In this document: positions 7,944 to 17,317 of the stretch, one piece after another
Numbering within the stretch: position 1 is the first letter of the stretch
Layout: each line of letters starts with the position of its first letter
Origin: GH45 sp046704385
GTDB taxonomy: Bacteria; Bacteroidota; Bacteroidia; Bacteroidales; SZUA-534
DNA length: 64,000 bases
Direction of reading: 5' to 3'
Assembly (NCBI GenBank): GCA_046704385.1
Contig: JBJKSB010000091.1
Span: 14,143-78,142, forward strand
Made by a program: the position numbers and the translations under genes
Notes under the pieces: generated by a model
The model's database searches: none
The model's input: only the letters and a program-made list of their open reading frames with translations
Told to the model about the DNA's origin: nothing

Positions 7944-10901
7944 ATGAAGACTGTCTTTACTCTTATAGCTTTGATTATTATATTGAGCTTTTCAGCTCAT
8001 TCACAACAAGATTCACTTTTTGCTCCAAAAGGATTTGACCAGCCCCGCGAAAACATTCAACATGGAAAAATTGATACAGTTTTTTATCAATCAAAAACAG
8101 TGGGCACACAACGCAAAGCGCTTATTTACACCCCTCCCGGATTTAATAAAAAGCAAAAATATCCGGTTTTATACTTATTGCACGGAATTGGCGGCGATGC
8201 CAAAGAATGGTTTAACAATGGTCATCCACAGGTAATTTTAGACAACCTTTACGCTGATAAAAAACTGGTACCTATGATTGTGGTAATGCCCAACGGACGT
8301 GCTATGAAAGATGATTGTGCTGTAGGAAACATTTTCGACAGCGTTAAAGTTCAGGCTTTTGCCACTTTTGAAAAAGATTTATTGAACGACCTGATTCCGT
8401 TTGTTGAGAAAAACTACCCGGTAATAAAAGATCGCGAGCATCGGGCTCTTGCCGGATTATCAATGGGCGGCGGACAGTCACTGAATTTTGGGTTGGGAAA
8501 CCCTGATGTTTTTGCCTGGGTAGGCGGATTTTCATCAGCACCTAATACAAAGAAACCCGAAGAGTTGGTTCCTGATCCTGACAGAACTCGAAAAATGCTG
8601 AAACTTATATGGATTTCAGGTGGAGACCAGGATCGGTTACTTGTATTTAGTAAACGAACTCACGATTACCTGGTGAAAAATAATATTCCGCATATTTATC
8701 GTGTAATTCCCGGAGGAAAACATGATTTTGCCGTATGGAAAGATAATCTCTACATGTTTTCACAACTCCTTTTTAAACCAGTAACCGACGATATTATAAA
8801 AAAATACAGCCTCGATCAAATAAAAAAACCGGAACCGGTAAAAAAGCCAGAAGTCAAAAATAATTCAGAGGCAGAATTTTCGAAAAACTGGAAAGATATA
8901 AACTACGCCGGCGATACCATGAAATATCACAAGCTGGATATTTATCTTCCAAAAGAAGAGGAAGAAAGCTATCCGGCAATTGTCGTCGTTTATGGAAGTG
9001 CCTGGCTCAGCAACAGCATGAAAGGATCCGACCTGAAAACGCTTGGGAAAGCACTTCTTGATGCAGGTTATGCTGTGATTATGCCAAATCACCGTTCAAG
9101 CATGGATGCAAAGTTTCCGGCACAAATCAACGATATTAAAGCAGTTATCCGTTTTGTGCGTGCCAACGCTTCAACTTACAGTATTGATACCTCATTTATC
9201 GGAATCACCGGAAGTTCATCAGGAGGGCATCTTTCAGCATTGGCCGGAACTACAAATTCTGTTAAAGAATTTAAGTTGGGTACTGCAAGCGCAGATATCG
9301 AAGGCAATGTTGGCCGGTTTCTGAATTACAGCAGTTCAGTTGATGCCGTTGTTGATTGGTTTGGCCCCACTGATTTTATGGTTATGGATTCCTGCGGTAG
9401 CCGGATGCACCATAACGATGCAAAATCACCGGAATCGACCCTGATAGGCGGTCCCATACAGGAAAATAAAGATAAAGCAGAGCTGGCAAATCCAATAATC
9501 TACATTGATGCCAACGACCCGCCATTCCTAATTTTACATGGTGATAAAGACCCATTGGTTCCTCATTGCGAAAGTGAAATGCTTTATAATGCATTGCAGG
9601 AAGCCGGAGTAAAAAGCAAATTGGTTATTGTGCCCGGTGGACAACATGGCCCCGGGTTATTTAAAGAACAATATTTTAAGATGATGGTGGATTTTTTTAA
9701 CTCAAGTAAAAATAAATTCACAAAAAATATCCAAGAGGAATTTCAGCACAAAAAGTACAGGAATATATTTTTAGAAGCGGGTTATAGCCAAAGTGATATC
9801 GATAAAAAAGTTGAACAAGCCTATCATGATATTTTTGAAGGTCCAAATAAAGTATACTTTGAAGTAGGAGACTCCATGGCTTATGTCTCCGACCTGAAAA
9901 ACCATGATGTTCGTACCGAAGGGGTTTCGTACGGAATGATGATAGCTGTTCAACTCGATAAAAAAGATGTTTTTGACCGTATCTGGAGATGGTCAAAATT
10001 CTATATGCAACACCAGGAAGGTTCACGAAAAGGCTATTTTTCATGGAGTTACAACCCTAAAGTAATGAAGCCAAATGCCTTAGGGACAGCATCAGATGGC
10101 GAATTTTATTTTATTACCAGTCTTTTATTTGCATCGAACCGTTGGGGAAATAATACAGGTATCGATTATTACGGTGAAGCCCGTAATATACTGGATGCCA
10201 TGTGGGCAAAAGACGGGACCGATCAGGTTTATAACATTATTAATACCGAACAAAAGAAAATAACTTTTGTGCCTGAAGGGCGGGGATCAACCTGGACTGA
10301 CCCATCTTATTTTGTCCCCGCATTTTATGAAGTATGGGCGGCCTACGCAAATGACGGACACGAACAATTTTACAGCGATTGTGCTGACACAGCTCGTGTT
10401 TATCTTCACCGTGCCTGCAAATCGGCAACCGGATTAAATCCTGATTTAACAGATTATAACGGCAATCCTTTTTCTAATCCCTGGCGACCGTCTGCATTTC
10501 GTTACGATTCGTGGCGCGTACCGATGAATATTTCCATGGATTATAACTGGTTTGCGAAAGACAAAGATTGGCAACAAGGTTACGCCGTTAGGATTCAGGA
10601 TTTTTTTCGCTCCCAGGGGGTTGATACTTTTGTTGATCAGTACAATCTTGACGGAACCCGGCCCGAATATATTTTAAAAGCCGGAGGTTATCAAAAATTG
10701 AGACATTCATTGGGTTTGGTGGCAACTACTGCATCCACAGCACTAATAAATACCGAAGGCGGACTTGATTTTGTTCATGCCCTTTGGGATGCTAAACTTG
10801 AACCTTATGAGGATGGCTATTTTGATCCTTATTACGATGGGCTACTGTACTTATTCAGCCTGATGCATCTCAGCGGAAAGTACCAATTAATAACTCAGTA
10901 A
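7944..10901 (+). CDS. Trifunctional CE1-like esterase / second carbohydrate esterase / GH8 oligoxylanase
   Basis: One 985-residue secreted protein (signal peptide MKTVFTLIALIIILSFSAHS) carries three catalytic modules. Residues about 25-285 are an esterase-D/CE1 fold with Ser173 in GLSMGG and a late His in GGKHDF, as in feruloyl or acetyl-xylan esterases. Residues about 305-590 are a second alpha/beta hydrolase, related to BD-FAE-type esterases, with Ser425 in GSSSGG, Asp in HGDKDP and His in GGQHGP. Residues about 595-985 are GH8: acid Glu659 in RTEGVSYGMM and probable base Asp855 in RYDSWRVP, spaced about as in reducing-end xylose-releasing exo-oligoxylanases. A charged proline-rich linker (KKPEPVKKPE) joins the first two modules. 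The fusion couples de-esterification with oligoxylan trimming. Confidence 0.92.
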   Translation: MKTVFTLIALIIILSFSAHSQQDSLFAPKGFDQPRENIQHGKIDTVFYQSKTVGTQRKALIYTPPGFNKKQKYPVLYLLHGIGGDAKEWFNNGHPQVILDNLYADKKLVPMIVVMPNGRAMKDDCAVGNIFDSVKVQAFATFEKDLLNDLIPFVEKNYPVIKDREHRALAGLSMGGGQSLNFGLGNPDVFAWVGGFSSAPNTKKPEELVPDPDRTRKMLKLIWISGGDQDRLLVFSKRTHDYLVKNNIPHIYRVIPGGKHDFAVWKDNLYMFSQLLFKPVTDDIIKKYSLDQIKKPEPVKKPEVKNNSEAEFSKNWKDINYAGDTMKYHKLDIYLPKEEEESYPAIVVVYGSAWLSNSMKGSDLKTLGKALLDAGYAVIMPNHRSSMDAKFPAQINDIKAVIRFVRANASTYSIDTSFIGITGSSSGGHLSALAGTTNSVKEFKLGTASADIEGNVGRFLNYSSSVDAVVDWFGPTDFMVMDSCGSRMHHNDAKSPESTLIGGPIQENKDKAELANPIIYIDANDPPFLILHGDKDPLVPHCESEMLYNALQEAGVKSKLVIVPGGQHGPGLFKEQYFKMMVDFFNSSKNKFTKNIQEEFQHKKYRNIFLEAGYSQSDIDKKVEQAYHDIFEGPNKVYFEVGDSMAYVSDLKNHDVRTEGVSYGMMIAVQLDKKDVFDRIWRWSKFYMQHQEGSRKGYFSWSYNPKVMKPNALGTASDGEFYFITSLLFASNRWGNNTGIDYYGEARNILDAMWAKDGTDQVYNIINTEQKKITFVPEGRGSTWTDPSYFVPAFYEVWAAYANDGHEQFYSDCADTARVYLHRACKSATGLNPDLTDYNGNPFSNPWRPSAFRYDSWRVPMNISMDYNWFAKDKDWQQGYAVRIQDFFRSQGVDTFVDQYNLDGTRPEYILKAGGYQKLRHSLGLVATTASTALINTEGGLDFVHALWDAKLEPYEDGYFDPYYDGLLYLFSLMHLSGKYQLITQ

Positions 10902-11316
10902 TTAAGGAAAATACAACATGGAAAAACAAAAAAAGCTTTGGTTTATTATTTTTTCATAGGTTTGGAAAAGAATTCAATATTTATATAATTTGCTATATTG
11001 GAAGTAGTTACAAAAATAATTAAGATGACAAAAACCCAGACACTGCAAAATGATGGATTAAAGGCACCAATACTCTCTGTCCCTGCGACATGATTAACAA
11101 ATTAATTTCGTATCTTGTGATGTTTAGTTAGGGTAAAAAGTACGCTATCAAAAACAAACAACTACCGGGCATTAAAATTTTATGCTAACAATCGATAAAA
11201 AATGATAGAAATCTAATGTTCCTATTTCATTACAACTCACTACCTGTCTCATCTTTATTGAGGTTTCAGGAAATACAACCAATAAATTACAAACTTTAAA
11301 TCAACAACTTATAGAA
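10902..11316. other. 415-bp intergenic region before the DUF362 gene
   Basis: No credible full gene is present. Two tiny plus-strand frames, 10918-10959 (13 codons) and 11025-11093 (22 codons, MTKTQTLQNDGLK...), begin with ATG and look protein-like but end quickly; they could be leader peptides or decayed remnants. No strong terminator hairpin follows the GH8 fusion gene. The region probably carries a promoter for the 11317 gene, but no consensus match was found. Confidence 0.4.
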
Positions 11317-13350
11317 ATGAAAAATCTACACAACTTTAAACAAAAACTAATCTCTTTTAAATTCCCTCCAAAGATTGTATTCTTTATTATGGGAATTGCC
11401 TCTACCCTATGGTTCTTAGTCAGAGTAATACCAAAACCTCAACGAGCAGGCTATCCGTGTATGAAAGCAGCCGCTCCTATTATGTCCGGATTTATCCTGT
11501 ATCTGCTTTCATTGGGAGGCATGACCTTGTTCTTTAAAAAAGCAGTTGAAAAATTCAGAAAAGCCAAATATTTAACCGCATTTTTTGCCCTGTTGGTATC
11601 AATGATATTATTGGTTGTATTTAACTGGAACAATGCTCAAAAAGCCTATTCACAAGTAGTGGGTTTCACACGTGGTGTATTGCCCGAAGGTCCGAATAAT
11701 CCTATGGGTACAGGCGTTGGCATTAACCCCGGTCGTGTTGTTTGGGCCTGGAACCCGGCAGCTACCAACGAAAATTGCAAAAATGTTATTGTATCAACAG
11801 GTGGTTGGACTGGTGTAATGGATTATGACAAATCGGATGCTTTTATGATGGCAAAAAATAATAACCAGGATACCATCAACAGTATGGCCGATAATGCCAT
11901 AAAATCTTTGACCACTACAACTTCAGTAAAAGATGCATGGAGCGCTTTGTTCAAGAATTTTAATGAAAGAAAAACAGGTACCGCTTCTGACTACGCTGCC
12001 GGACAGAAAATCTTTATTAAAGTAAACAACGGACAGGCCGGTTGGGCTATTAATAATTCCGATTTATCTGAAACAGGTAACAATTCAGCAACCGGTGTAC
12101 AAAACGCCGCTATGGCAAACACTACCCCTGCAACCGTAGTTGCCATTCTTCGTCAACTTATTGATGCTTGTGGAATTAACCAGAGTGATATTTATGTTGC
12201 AGAACCCATGACACACGTATATAAAAGTTTGTACGATGCCATTCATAATGTGTATCCTAATGTAATTGTATTAGATAAAGATGACAGAAGTGACCTGGGC
12301 AGAACACAAACCTCAGGTTGGCATGCTGATGCCATAATCTATTCTGATAAAGGAACTGTAATGCCAAATGGAATTAAAGATGCACTTATGAATGAAATGT
12401 ATGATGCTGATTACCTGATCAGTATTCCTGCATTAAAAGCACACGCCCGCGCAGGTGCTACACTTACAGCCAAACTGCATTTCGGTTCTCATGGCGATCA
12501 TGGAAATAACGACTGGGGTTCATTTACCCTGCATGCCGGTTTAATTTGTACCGTTGACAATGATGTTATGACCAGCGGAGTACGTGGCGATTATGGCATG
12601 TACCGGGTATTAACTGACCTTATGGGACATAAAAAACTAGGCGGAAATACGATTCTTTACGTTATGGATGGTTTATGGGGTGGAATTGAAGCTACTGATA
12701 TGCCTGTAAAATGGGATATAGCTCCTTTTAATCACGATTTTCCAAACTCTCTATTCCTTTCACAGGATCCTGTTGCCCTGGAATCAGTATGTATCGATTT
12801 CTTAAGGGCTGAAGCTGATAAAAATACTGCATTTAAAGACAGACCCTTCTTCCCTGCAATTGATGACCACCTTCACCAGGCTGCTGATCCAGCCAATTGG
12901 GCGGCAGGAATAACCTACGACCCCGAAGACGATGGCACTCCGATTGGTTCCTTAGGTGTACATGAACACTGGAATAATCCAACTGATAAGCAATATACCA
13001 AAGATTTAGGTACAGGAGATGGAATCGAACTGGTAAAACTTATGGCTGAAGTCCCAATAGGAATTGCTAATACTGAAAGTCTGGTTTCTTCCTTGTCGGC
13101 TTATCCAAATCCTTGTCAGGAAAACACTTCACTTCATTTTAATTTAAAAAAATCTGGTATTGTTTCCATAAATCTCGTTGCTGCCGACGGAAAAGTTATT
13201 CCCCTGGCTGACAATCAGAGTTTTAATGCCGGTGATAACAGCTATCCTATTAATATGGATCAACTGAGCAAAGGTTTCTACATCTGCCGTATGCAAATTA
13301 TCTCAGAAATGAATACCGATGTTCAAACTGTAAAATTAATGGTTGAATAA
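11317..13350 (+). CDS. Membrane-anchored DUF362 protein with T9SS C-terminal sorting domain
   Basis: The protein has 677 residues. The N-terminus has about three membrane helices (IVFFIMGIASTLWFLV; MSGFILYLLSLGGMTLFF; LTAFFALLVSMILLVVF) around the motif RVIPKPQRAGYPC. A DUF362-type domain follows (about 150-540) with ADYLISIPALKAHARAGAT and SQDPVALESVCIDF. The last about 85 residues (SAYPNPCQENTSLHF to VKLMVE) are a T9SS type A sorting domain. DUF362 domains have no firmly assigned biochemical role. Two homologues with the same architecture lie at 32758 and 35788. Membrane helices together with an outer-membrane export signal are topologically puzzling. It sits between xylan enzymes with its own 415-bp leader, so a carbohydrate role is only suggested by position. 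Confidence 0.85.
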   Translation: MKNLHNFKQKLISFKFPPKIVFFIMGIASTLWFLVRVIPKPQRAGYPCMKAAAPIMSGFILYLLSLGGMTLFFKKAVEKFRKAKYLTAFFALLVSMILLVVFNWNNAQKAYSQVVGFTRGVLPEGPNNPMGTGVGINPGRVVWAWNPAATNENCKNVIVSTGGWTGVMDYDKSDAFMMAKNNNQDTINSMADNAIKSLTTTTSVKDAWSALFKNFNERKTGTASDYAAGQKIFIKVNNGQAGWAINNSDLSETGNNSATGVQNAAMANTTPATVVAILRQLIDACGINQSDIYVAEPMTHVYKSLYDAIHNVYPNVIVLDKDDRSDLGRTQTSGWHADAIIYSDKGTVMPNGIKDALMNEMYDADYLISIPALKAHARAGATLTAKLHFGSHGDHGNNDWGSFTLHAGLICTVDNDVMTSGVRGDYGMYRVLTDLMGHKKLGGNTILYVMDGLWGGIEATDMPVKWDIAPFNHDFPNSLFLSQDPVALESVCIDFLRAEADKNTAFKDRPFFPAIDDHLHQAADPANWAAGITYDPEDDGTPIGSLGVHEHWNNPTDKQYTKDLGTGDGIELVKLMAEVPIGIANTESLVSSLSAYPNPCQENTSLHFNLKKSGIVSINLVAADGKVIPLADNQSFNAGDNSYPINMDQLSKGFYICRMQIISEMNTDVQTVKLMVE

Positions 13351-13367
13351 TAATAATCTGAATCATT

Positions 13368-13416
13368 AAAAGGTCGTTTAGTTTTGAAAAACAACATAGC
13401 TAAACGGCCTTTTTTC
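13368..13416 (+). terminator. Rho-independent terminator after the DUF362 gene
   Basis: Stem AAAGGTCGTTTAG / CTAAACGGCCTTT with one G-T pair, an 18-nt loop and a run of T directly after. It lies 17 bp past the 13350 stop and before the lipoprotein gene at 13443, separating the two transcripts. Confidence 0.85.
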
Positions 13417-13442
13417 TTAAAAAGATATTAATCCTGTTTACT

Positions 13443-14429
13443 ATGAAAAGGTATAAACTATTGATAATATTTGCGTTAGCAATATTAGGATCATGCAACG
13501 ATCCGAATAATAAACCTGCTTTAACTGAAATAAATACACGGGTAAATTCTATAGCTATTGACAAAGACAATGTAAAATGGATTGCAACCAATGAGTACCT
13601 TTATAAAAGTGTTGATGGGGGTTTTGAAAAAGTTGAACTTAAATCCACCGGTAAAATAAATTATTTATTCTATGAAGAGAATGAAAACCAACTCTGGATT
13701 GGAATGGATGATAAACTAATAAAAGCTGATATTTCTGATAATGGCTTAACGGAACAAGAAATTGACAATGAAAACCTTAGCAATCCAAAGGTGAATGCCC
13801 TGCATATTGATGCTGGTTTAATCCGCTGGTTTGGAACAAATAAGGGAATAAGCCTGAACCACGGCGACACTTGGAAAAAGGATAGTTTTAGTATAAATGC
13901 ATTAAATGATATAAGTGCATTGGATGTTGAAAAATTCAGCATCAACTCAATAGCAAGCTGGGATGGCGATTATTATTTTGCCACTAACGGACACAAATTA
14001 TATCGGACTTATGATTACAATGATTCAGTTGATGCATTCTCAGGAGCAACTCAATGGGAATTTCCCTATAATGGGCGATGTCTTACCGATACCATGTTTG
14101 TAGTTTTTGTAGATAAAGCAGGCTCGCAGTGGATGGGTGGAAAAGAAGGCATACAGGTTCACAGCGGTCATGATCCGAAAAATCCGGGAGCTTTAATCTA
14201 TTATCACGATGAACTTCCGGATACTTATATATTAGCTATAAATCAGGCACCTGATGGAAATATCTGGGTCGGCACCCGAAAAGGGCTGGCTGTTTTTAAT
14301 GGCACAACCTGGCAGACAATTACCCAGGACCTGCCTGATTTAAATATTACCTCCATTGCCTTTGACAAAGATGGAAGTGCCTGGGTGGGAACCAAAGCCG
14401 GGTTAGTAAACCTGAAATCACGGGTATAA
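13443..14429 (+). CDS. Propeller-repeat lipoprotein
   Basis: The protein has 328 residues with a lipoprotein signal: hydrophobic stretch, then LGSC. The mature part is made of Reg_prop-type blades, seen as repeated W-x-G/A-T or W-x-G motifs: VKWIATNEYLY, NQLWIGMDDKL, IRWFGTNKGIS, SQWMGGKEGIQV, IWVGTRKGLAV and AWVGTKAGLV. The same blade type builds the sensor domain of the hybrid kinase at 1-3067, but here there is no kinase. It is probably anchored in the outer or inner membrane; a glycan-binding or sensing role is inferred from its place between xylan genes. It has its own transcript, since a terminator precedes it. Confidence 0.85.
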   Translation: MKRYKLLIIFALAILGSCNDPNNKPALTEINTRVNSIAIDKDNVKWIATNEYLYKSVDGGFEKVELKSTGKINYLFYEENENQLWIGMDDKLIKADISDNGLTEQEIDNENLSNPKVNALHIDAGLIRWFGTNKGISLNHGDTWKKDSFSINALNDISALDVEKFSINSIASWDGDYYFATNGHKLYRTYDYNDSVDAFSGATQWEFPYNGRCLTDTMFVVFVDKAGSQWMGGKEGIQVHSGHDPKNPGALIYYHDELPDTYILAINQAPDGNIWVGTRKGLAVFNGTTWQTITQDLPDLNITSIAFDKDGSAWVGTKAGLVNLKSRV

Positions 14430-14486
14430 TACCCCAAAGCAAGCTTTGGAAACTATTCCGCAACAGAGCTACGGGGTATTATACCC
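14422..14486. repeat. Nested inverted repeat between lipoprotein and GH3 genes
   Basis: GGGTATAATACCCC (14422-14435) is matched perfectly by GGGGTATTATACCC (14473-14486). Each arm is itself nearly palindromic. Inside lies AAAGC-AAGCTTT, and just outside CCGCCAAAGGCGG. The left arm overlaps the stop codon of the lipoprotein gene. It is more elaborate than a simple terminator and has no T-run, so an interspersed repeat or mRNA 3'-end stabiliser is likely. Confidence 0.65.
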
Positions 14487-14578
14487 TCCGCCAAAGGCGG
14501 GATTGTTCAACTAACAAATTTCAATGCACTTCGTTTTTGAAATTTGAGTTTCACGAATAAAAACTAATATCAGAACCT

Positions 14579-17203
14579 ATGAACCTTTTATTTAAACTTT
14601 TATCAGAAAAGAAGGCATTACTGTTAGCAGTTGGTCTTTTAACAATTACACATGTATTTGGTCAAATTTACCCCTATCAGGATCCAACTTTGAATTCTGA
14701 AGACCGGGCAAAAGATCTTATTTCTCGCTTAACTTTAACGGAAAAAGCGACTTTAATGTGCGATATTTCAGAAGCTGTTCCCCGTCTTGAAATAAAAAAG
14801 TTCAACTGGTGGAGCGAAGCTTTGCACGGGTTGGCAAACAACGATAAGGTAACAGTTTTTCCCGAACCCATAGGAATAGCTGCTTCGTTCGATGATAATC
14901 TGGTTTACCAGGTTTTTAATGCAGTTTCAGACGAAACCCGCGCCAAATATAATGAAGCGGTTAAAAACGGACAGGAAAACCGGCGTTTTCTGAGCCTTTC
15001 GGTATGGACACCAAATATCAATATTTTCAGGGATCCACGCTGGGGTCGCGGACAGGAAACATATGGCGAAGACCCTTACCTGACTTCCCGGATGGGTACT
15101 TCGGTTGTAAAAGGCTTACAGGGACCATCGGATGCCAAATACCGAAAACTACTGGCCTGCGCCAAGCATTACGCAGTTCATTCAGGCCCCGAATGGAGCC
15201 GACATACACTGAATCTCAATAATATAGATCCCCGGGACCTTTGGGAAACCTATTTACCGGCATTCAAATCCTTGGTTCAGGATGCCGGGGTTCGTGAAGT
15301 AATGTGTGCTTATCAGCGTTTGGACGATGAACCCTGTTGCGGAAGTACACGCCTGTTGCAAACCATTTTGCGTGACGACTGGGGTTTTAAATACCTGGTA
15401 GTTTCTGATTGCGGTGCTATTGCCGATTTCTGGCAAAATCACAAAGTATCTTCCGATGCCACCCATGCCGCTGCAAAAGGTGTACTTGCCGGTACCGATG
15501 TTGAATGTGGATTTGGATACGCTTTTAGTAACTTACCGGAAGATGTAAAAAGGGGATTAATCTCAGAGAAGGAAATCGACAAACATCTTGAACGTGTACT
15601 TACCGGCCGGTTCGACCTGGGCGAGATGGATGATGATGACCTGGTGCCGTGGACTAAAATTCCCATCACGGTAGTAAATTCCAATGAGCACAAACAACTT
15701 GCTCTTAAAATGGCACAAGAATCTATGACGCTATTGCAAAATAAAAACAACATACTGCCCTTATCAAAATCACTGGCAAAAGTCGCCGTTATCGGGCCTA
15801 ACGCCGATGATGCACCCATGATGTGGGGAAATTACAACGGGGTTCCATTCAAAACAATCACGATACTCGAAGGGATAAAAAATAAACTTGGAGCTGCAAA
15901 AATATTTTATGATAAAGGCTGCGACCTTGTGGAAGATAAAGTAACCGAAAGCTATTTCAATAACTGTTCGTTTGATGGAAAAAAAGGACTTAAAGCCACC
16001 TATTGGAATAATGGCGACTTTAAAGGCGATCCGATGAAAACGGAACAAATAACCAATCCGATGAAACTGACAACGGCAGGTCAGCATGAATTTGCCGACG
16101 GAGTACCACTTACAAATTTTTCAGCTGTGTACCAGACCGAATTCGTGCCTGCTAATGATGAAGAAATTGTATTTAAGTTTGGTTCAACCGGCTTTTTCGA
16201 GCTACTAGTTAACACCGATACACTCATAAGTTATAATAACTGGAGAACCGTTCCATCCAGGATCCCTTATAAGGTTGAAAAAGGGAAAAAATACCACATT
16301 GTCCTGAATTATGCCCAGAGGTATGACTGGCAGGCCAACCTGGATTTCAATTTTGGTAAAGAAGTTGAAGTTAATTACAACGATCTGATTAATAAGCTAA
16401 AAGGAATTGATATTGTCGTATTTGCAGGTGGCCTTTCTACCCAGGTTGAAGGTGAAGAAATGCCTGTCCAACTTCCGGGTTTTAAAGGGGGCGACCGTAC
16501 CAATATTGAACTTCCGGCATCACAAAGGAAATGCATTGAGGCTCTCAAAAACGCAGGAAAAAAAATTGTACTTGTAAACTGCTCGGGCTCCGCCATTGGA
16601 ATGGTGCCTGAAACCAAAAGTTGCGACGCTATTCTCCAGGCATGGTATGGTGGTGAATCAGGAGGTCAGGCTATTGCAGATGTTTTGTTTGGCGATTACA
16701 ATCCATCAGGAAAATTACCCATAACATTTTATAAAAATATTGATCAATTGCCCGATTTCGAGGATTACTCCATGAAAGGCAGAACGTATCGTTTTATGTC
16801 CGATCCCCTATTCCCGTTTGGTTTTGGTTTAAGTTACACCACGTTTAATATTGGTGAAGCAAATATCGACAAAACCAGCCTGAACAATGGTGAATCGGTT
16901 GAACTTACCGTACCCGTAAGCAACACCGGCAAACTTGACGGTACTGAAATTGTACAGGTTTATGTGCACAAGGAAAATGACACGGATGGACCGATTAAAA
17001 CCCTGAAAGGATTTCAACGGGTTTCAGTTGCTGCCGGTAAATCAGCGAAAGCCAACATTAGCCTTCCTTTCAAATCGTTTGAATTTTATAACAGGGAAAG
17101 CGGCAAAATGGAAGTTACTGACGGAAACTATGAAATATTATACGGTACCAGCTCAGCTGATAAGGATTTGAAAAAAATCATGGTCAGTATTAGTCAAAAA
17201 TAA
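14579..17203 (+). CDS. GH3 beta-xylosidase/beta-glucosidase with PA14 insert
   Basis: The protein has 874 residues with an N-terminal signal segment ending near VFGQ. The GH3 barrel (about 40-340) has FRDPRWGRGQETYGEDPY and the nucleophile Asp277 in VVSDCGA. The second domain is split by a PA14-like beta-sandwich (about 465-600: LKATYWNNGDF to LDFNFG). The ending (about 755-874) is a fibronectin-III-like domain (SVELTVPVSNTGKLDGTEIVQVYV). Bacteroidota GH3 enzymes of this layout are often beta-xylosidases, which fits the neighbouring GH43, GH51 and GH8 enzymes, but beta-glucosidase activity cannot be excluded. It is the last clear polysaccharide enzyme of the locus. Confidence 0.92.
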   Translation: MNLLFKLLSEKKALLLAVGLLTITHVFGQIYPYQDPTLNSEDRAKDLISRLTLTEKATLMCDISEAVPRLEIKKFNWWSEALHGLANNDKVTVFPEPIGIAASFDDNLVYQVFNAVSDETRAKYNEAVKNGQENRRFLSLSVWTPNINIFRDPRWGRGQETYGEDPYLTSRMGTSVVKGLQGPSDAKYRKLLACAKHYAVHSGPEWSRHTLNLNNIDPRDLWETYLPAFKSLVQDAGVREVMCAYQRLDDEPCCGSTRLLQTILRDDWGFKYLVVSDCGAIADFWQNHKVSSDATHAAAKGVLAGTDVECGFGYAFSNLPEDVKRGLISEKEIDKHLERVLTGRFDLGEMDDDDLVPWTKIPITVVNSNEHKQLALKMAQESMTLLQNKNNILPLSKSLAKVAVIGPNADDAPMMWGNYNGVPFKTITILEGIKNKLGAAKIFYDKGCDLVEDKVTESYFNNCSFDGKKGLKATYWNNGDFKGDPMKTEQITNPMKLTTAGQHEFADGVPLTNFSAVYQTEFVPANDEEIVFKFGSTGFFELLVNTDTLISYNNWRTVPSRIPYKVEKGKKYHIVLNYAQRYDWQANLDFNFGKEVEVNYNDLINKLKGIDIVVFAGGLSTQVEGEEMPVQLPGFKGGDRTNIELPASQRKCIEALKNAGKKIVLVNCSGSAIGMVPETKSCDAILQAWYGGESGGQAIADVLFGDYNPSGKLPITFYKNIDQLPDFEDYSMKGRTYRFMSDPLFPFGFGLSYTTFNIGEANIDKTSLNNGESVELTVPVSNTGKLDGTEIVQVYVHKENDTDGPIKTLKGFQRVSVAAGKSAKANISLPFKSFEFYNRESGKMEVTDGNYEILYGTSSADKDLKKIMVSISQK

Positions 17204-17317
17204 AACTTACTACTTGAAAATGCTTTTTTCAAATCTGGTTTGACACAAGGAATTTATTAACTAATTCTATAGTATGTTATTTTGTACATTTCGTCTCTAA
17301 AACTTTTAATCAGCTAA

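Noticed and set aside
11317..11633. N-terminal helices of the DUF362 protein considered a simple cleavable signal peptide
   Set aside because: Three separate hydrophobic helices with intervening charged segments are visible, the same in two homologues.
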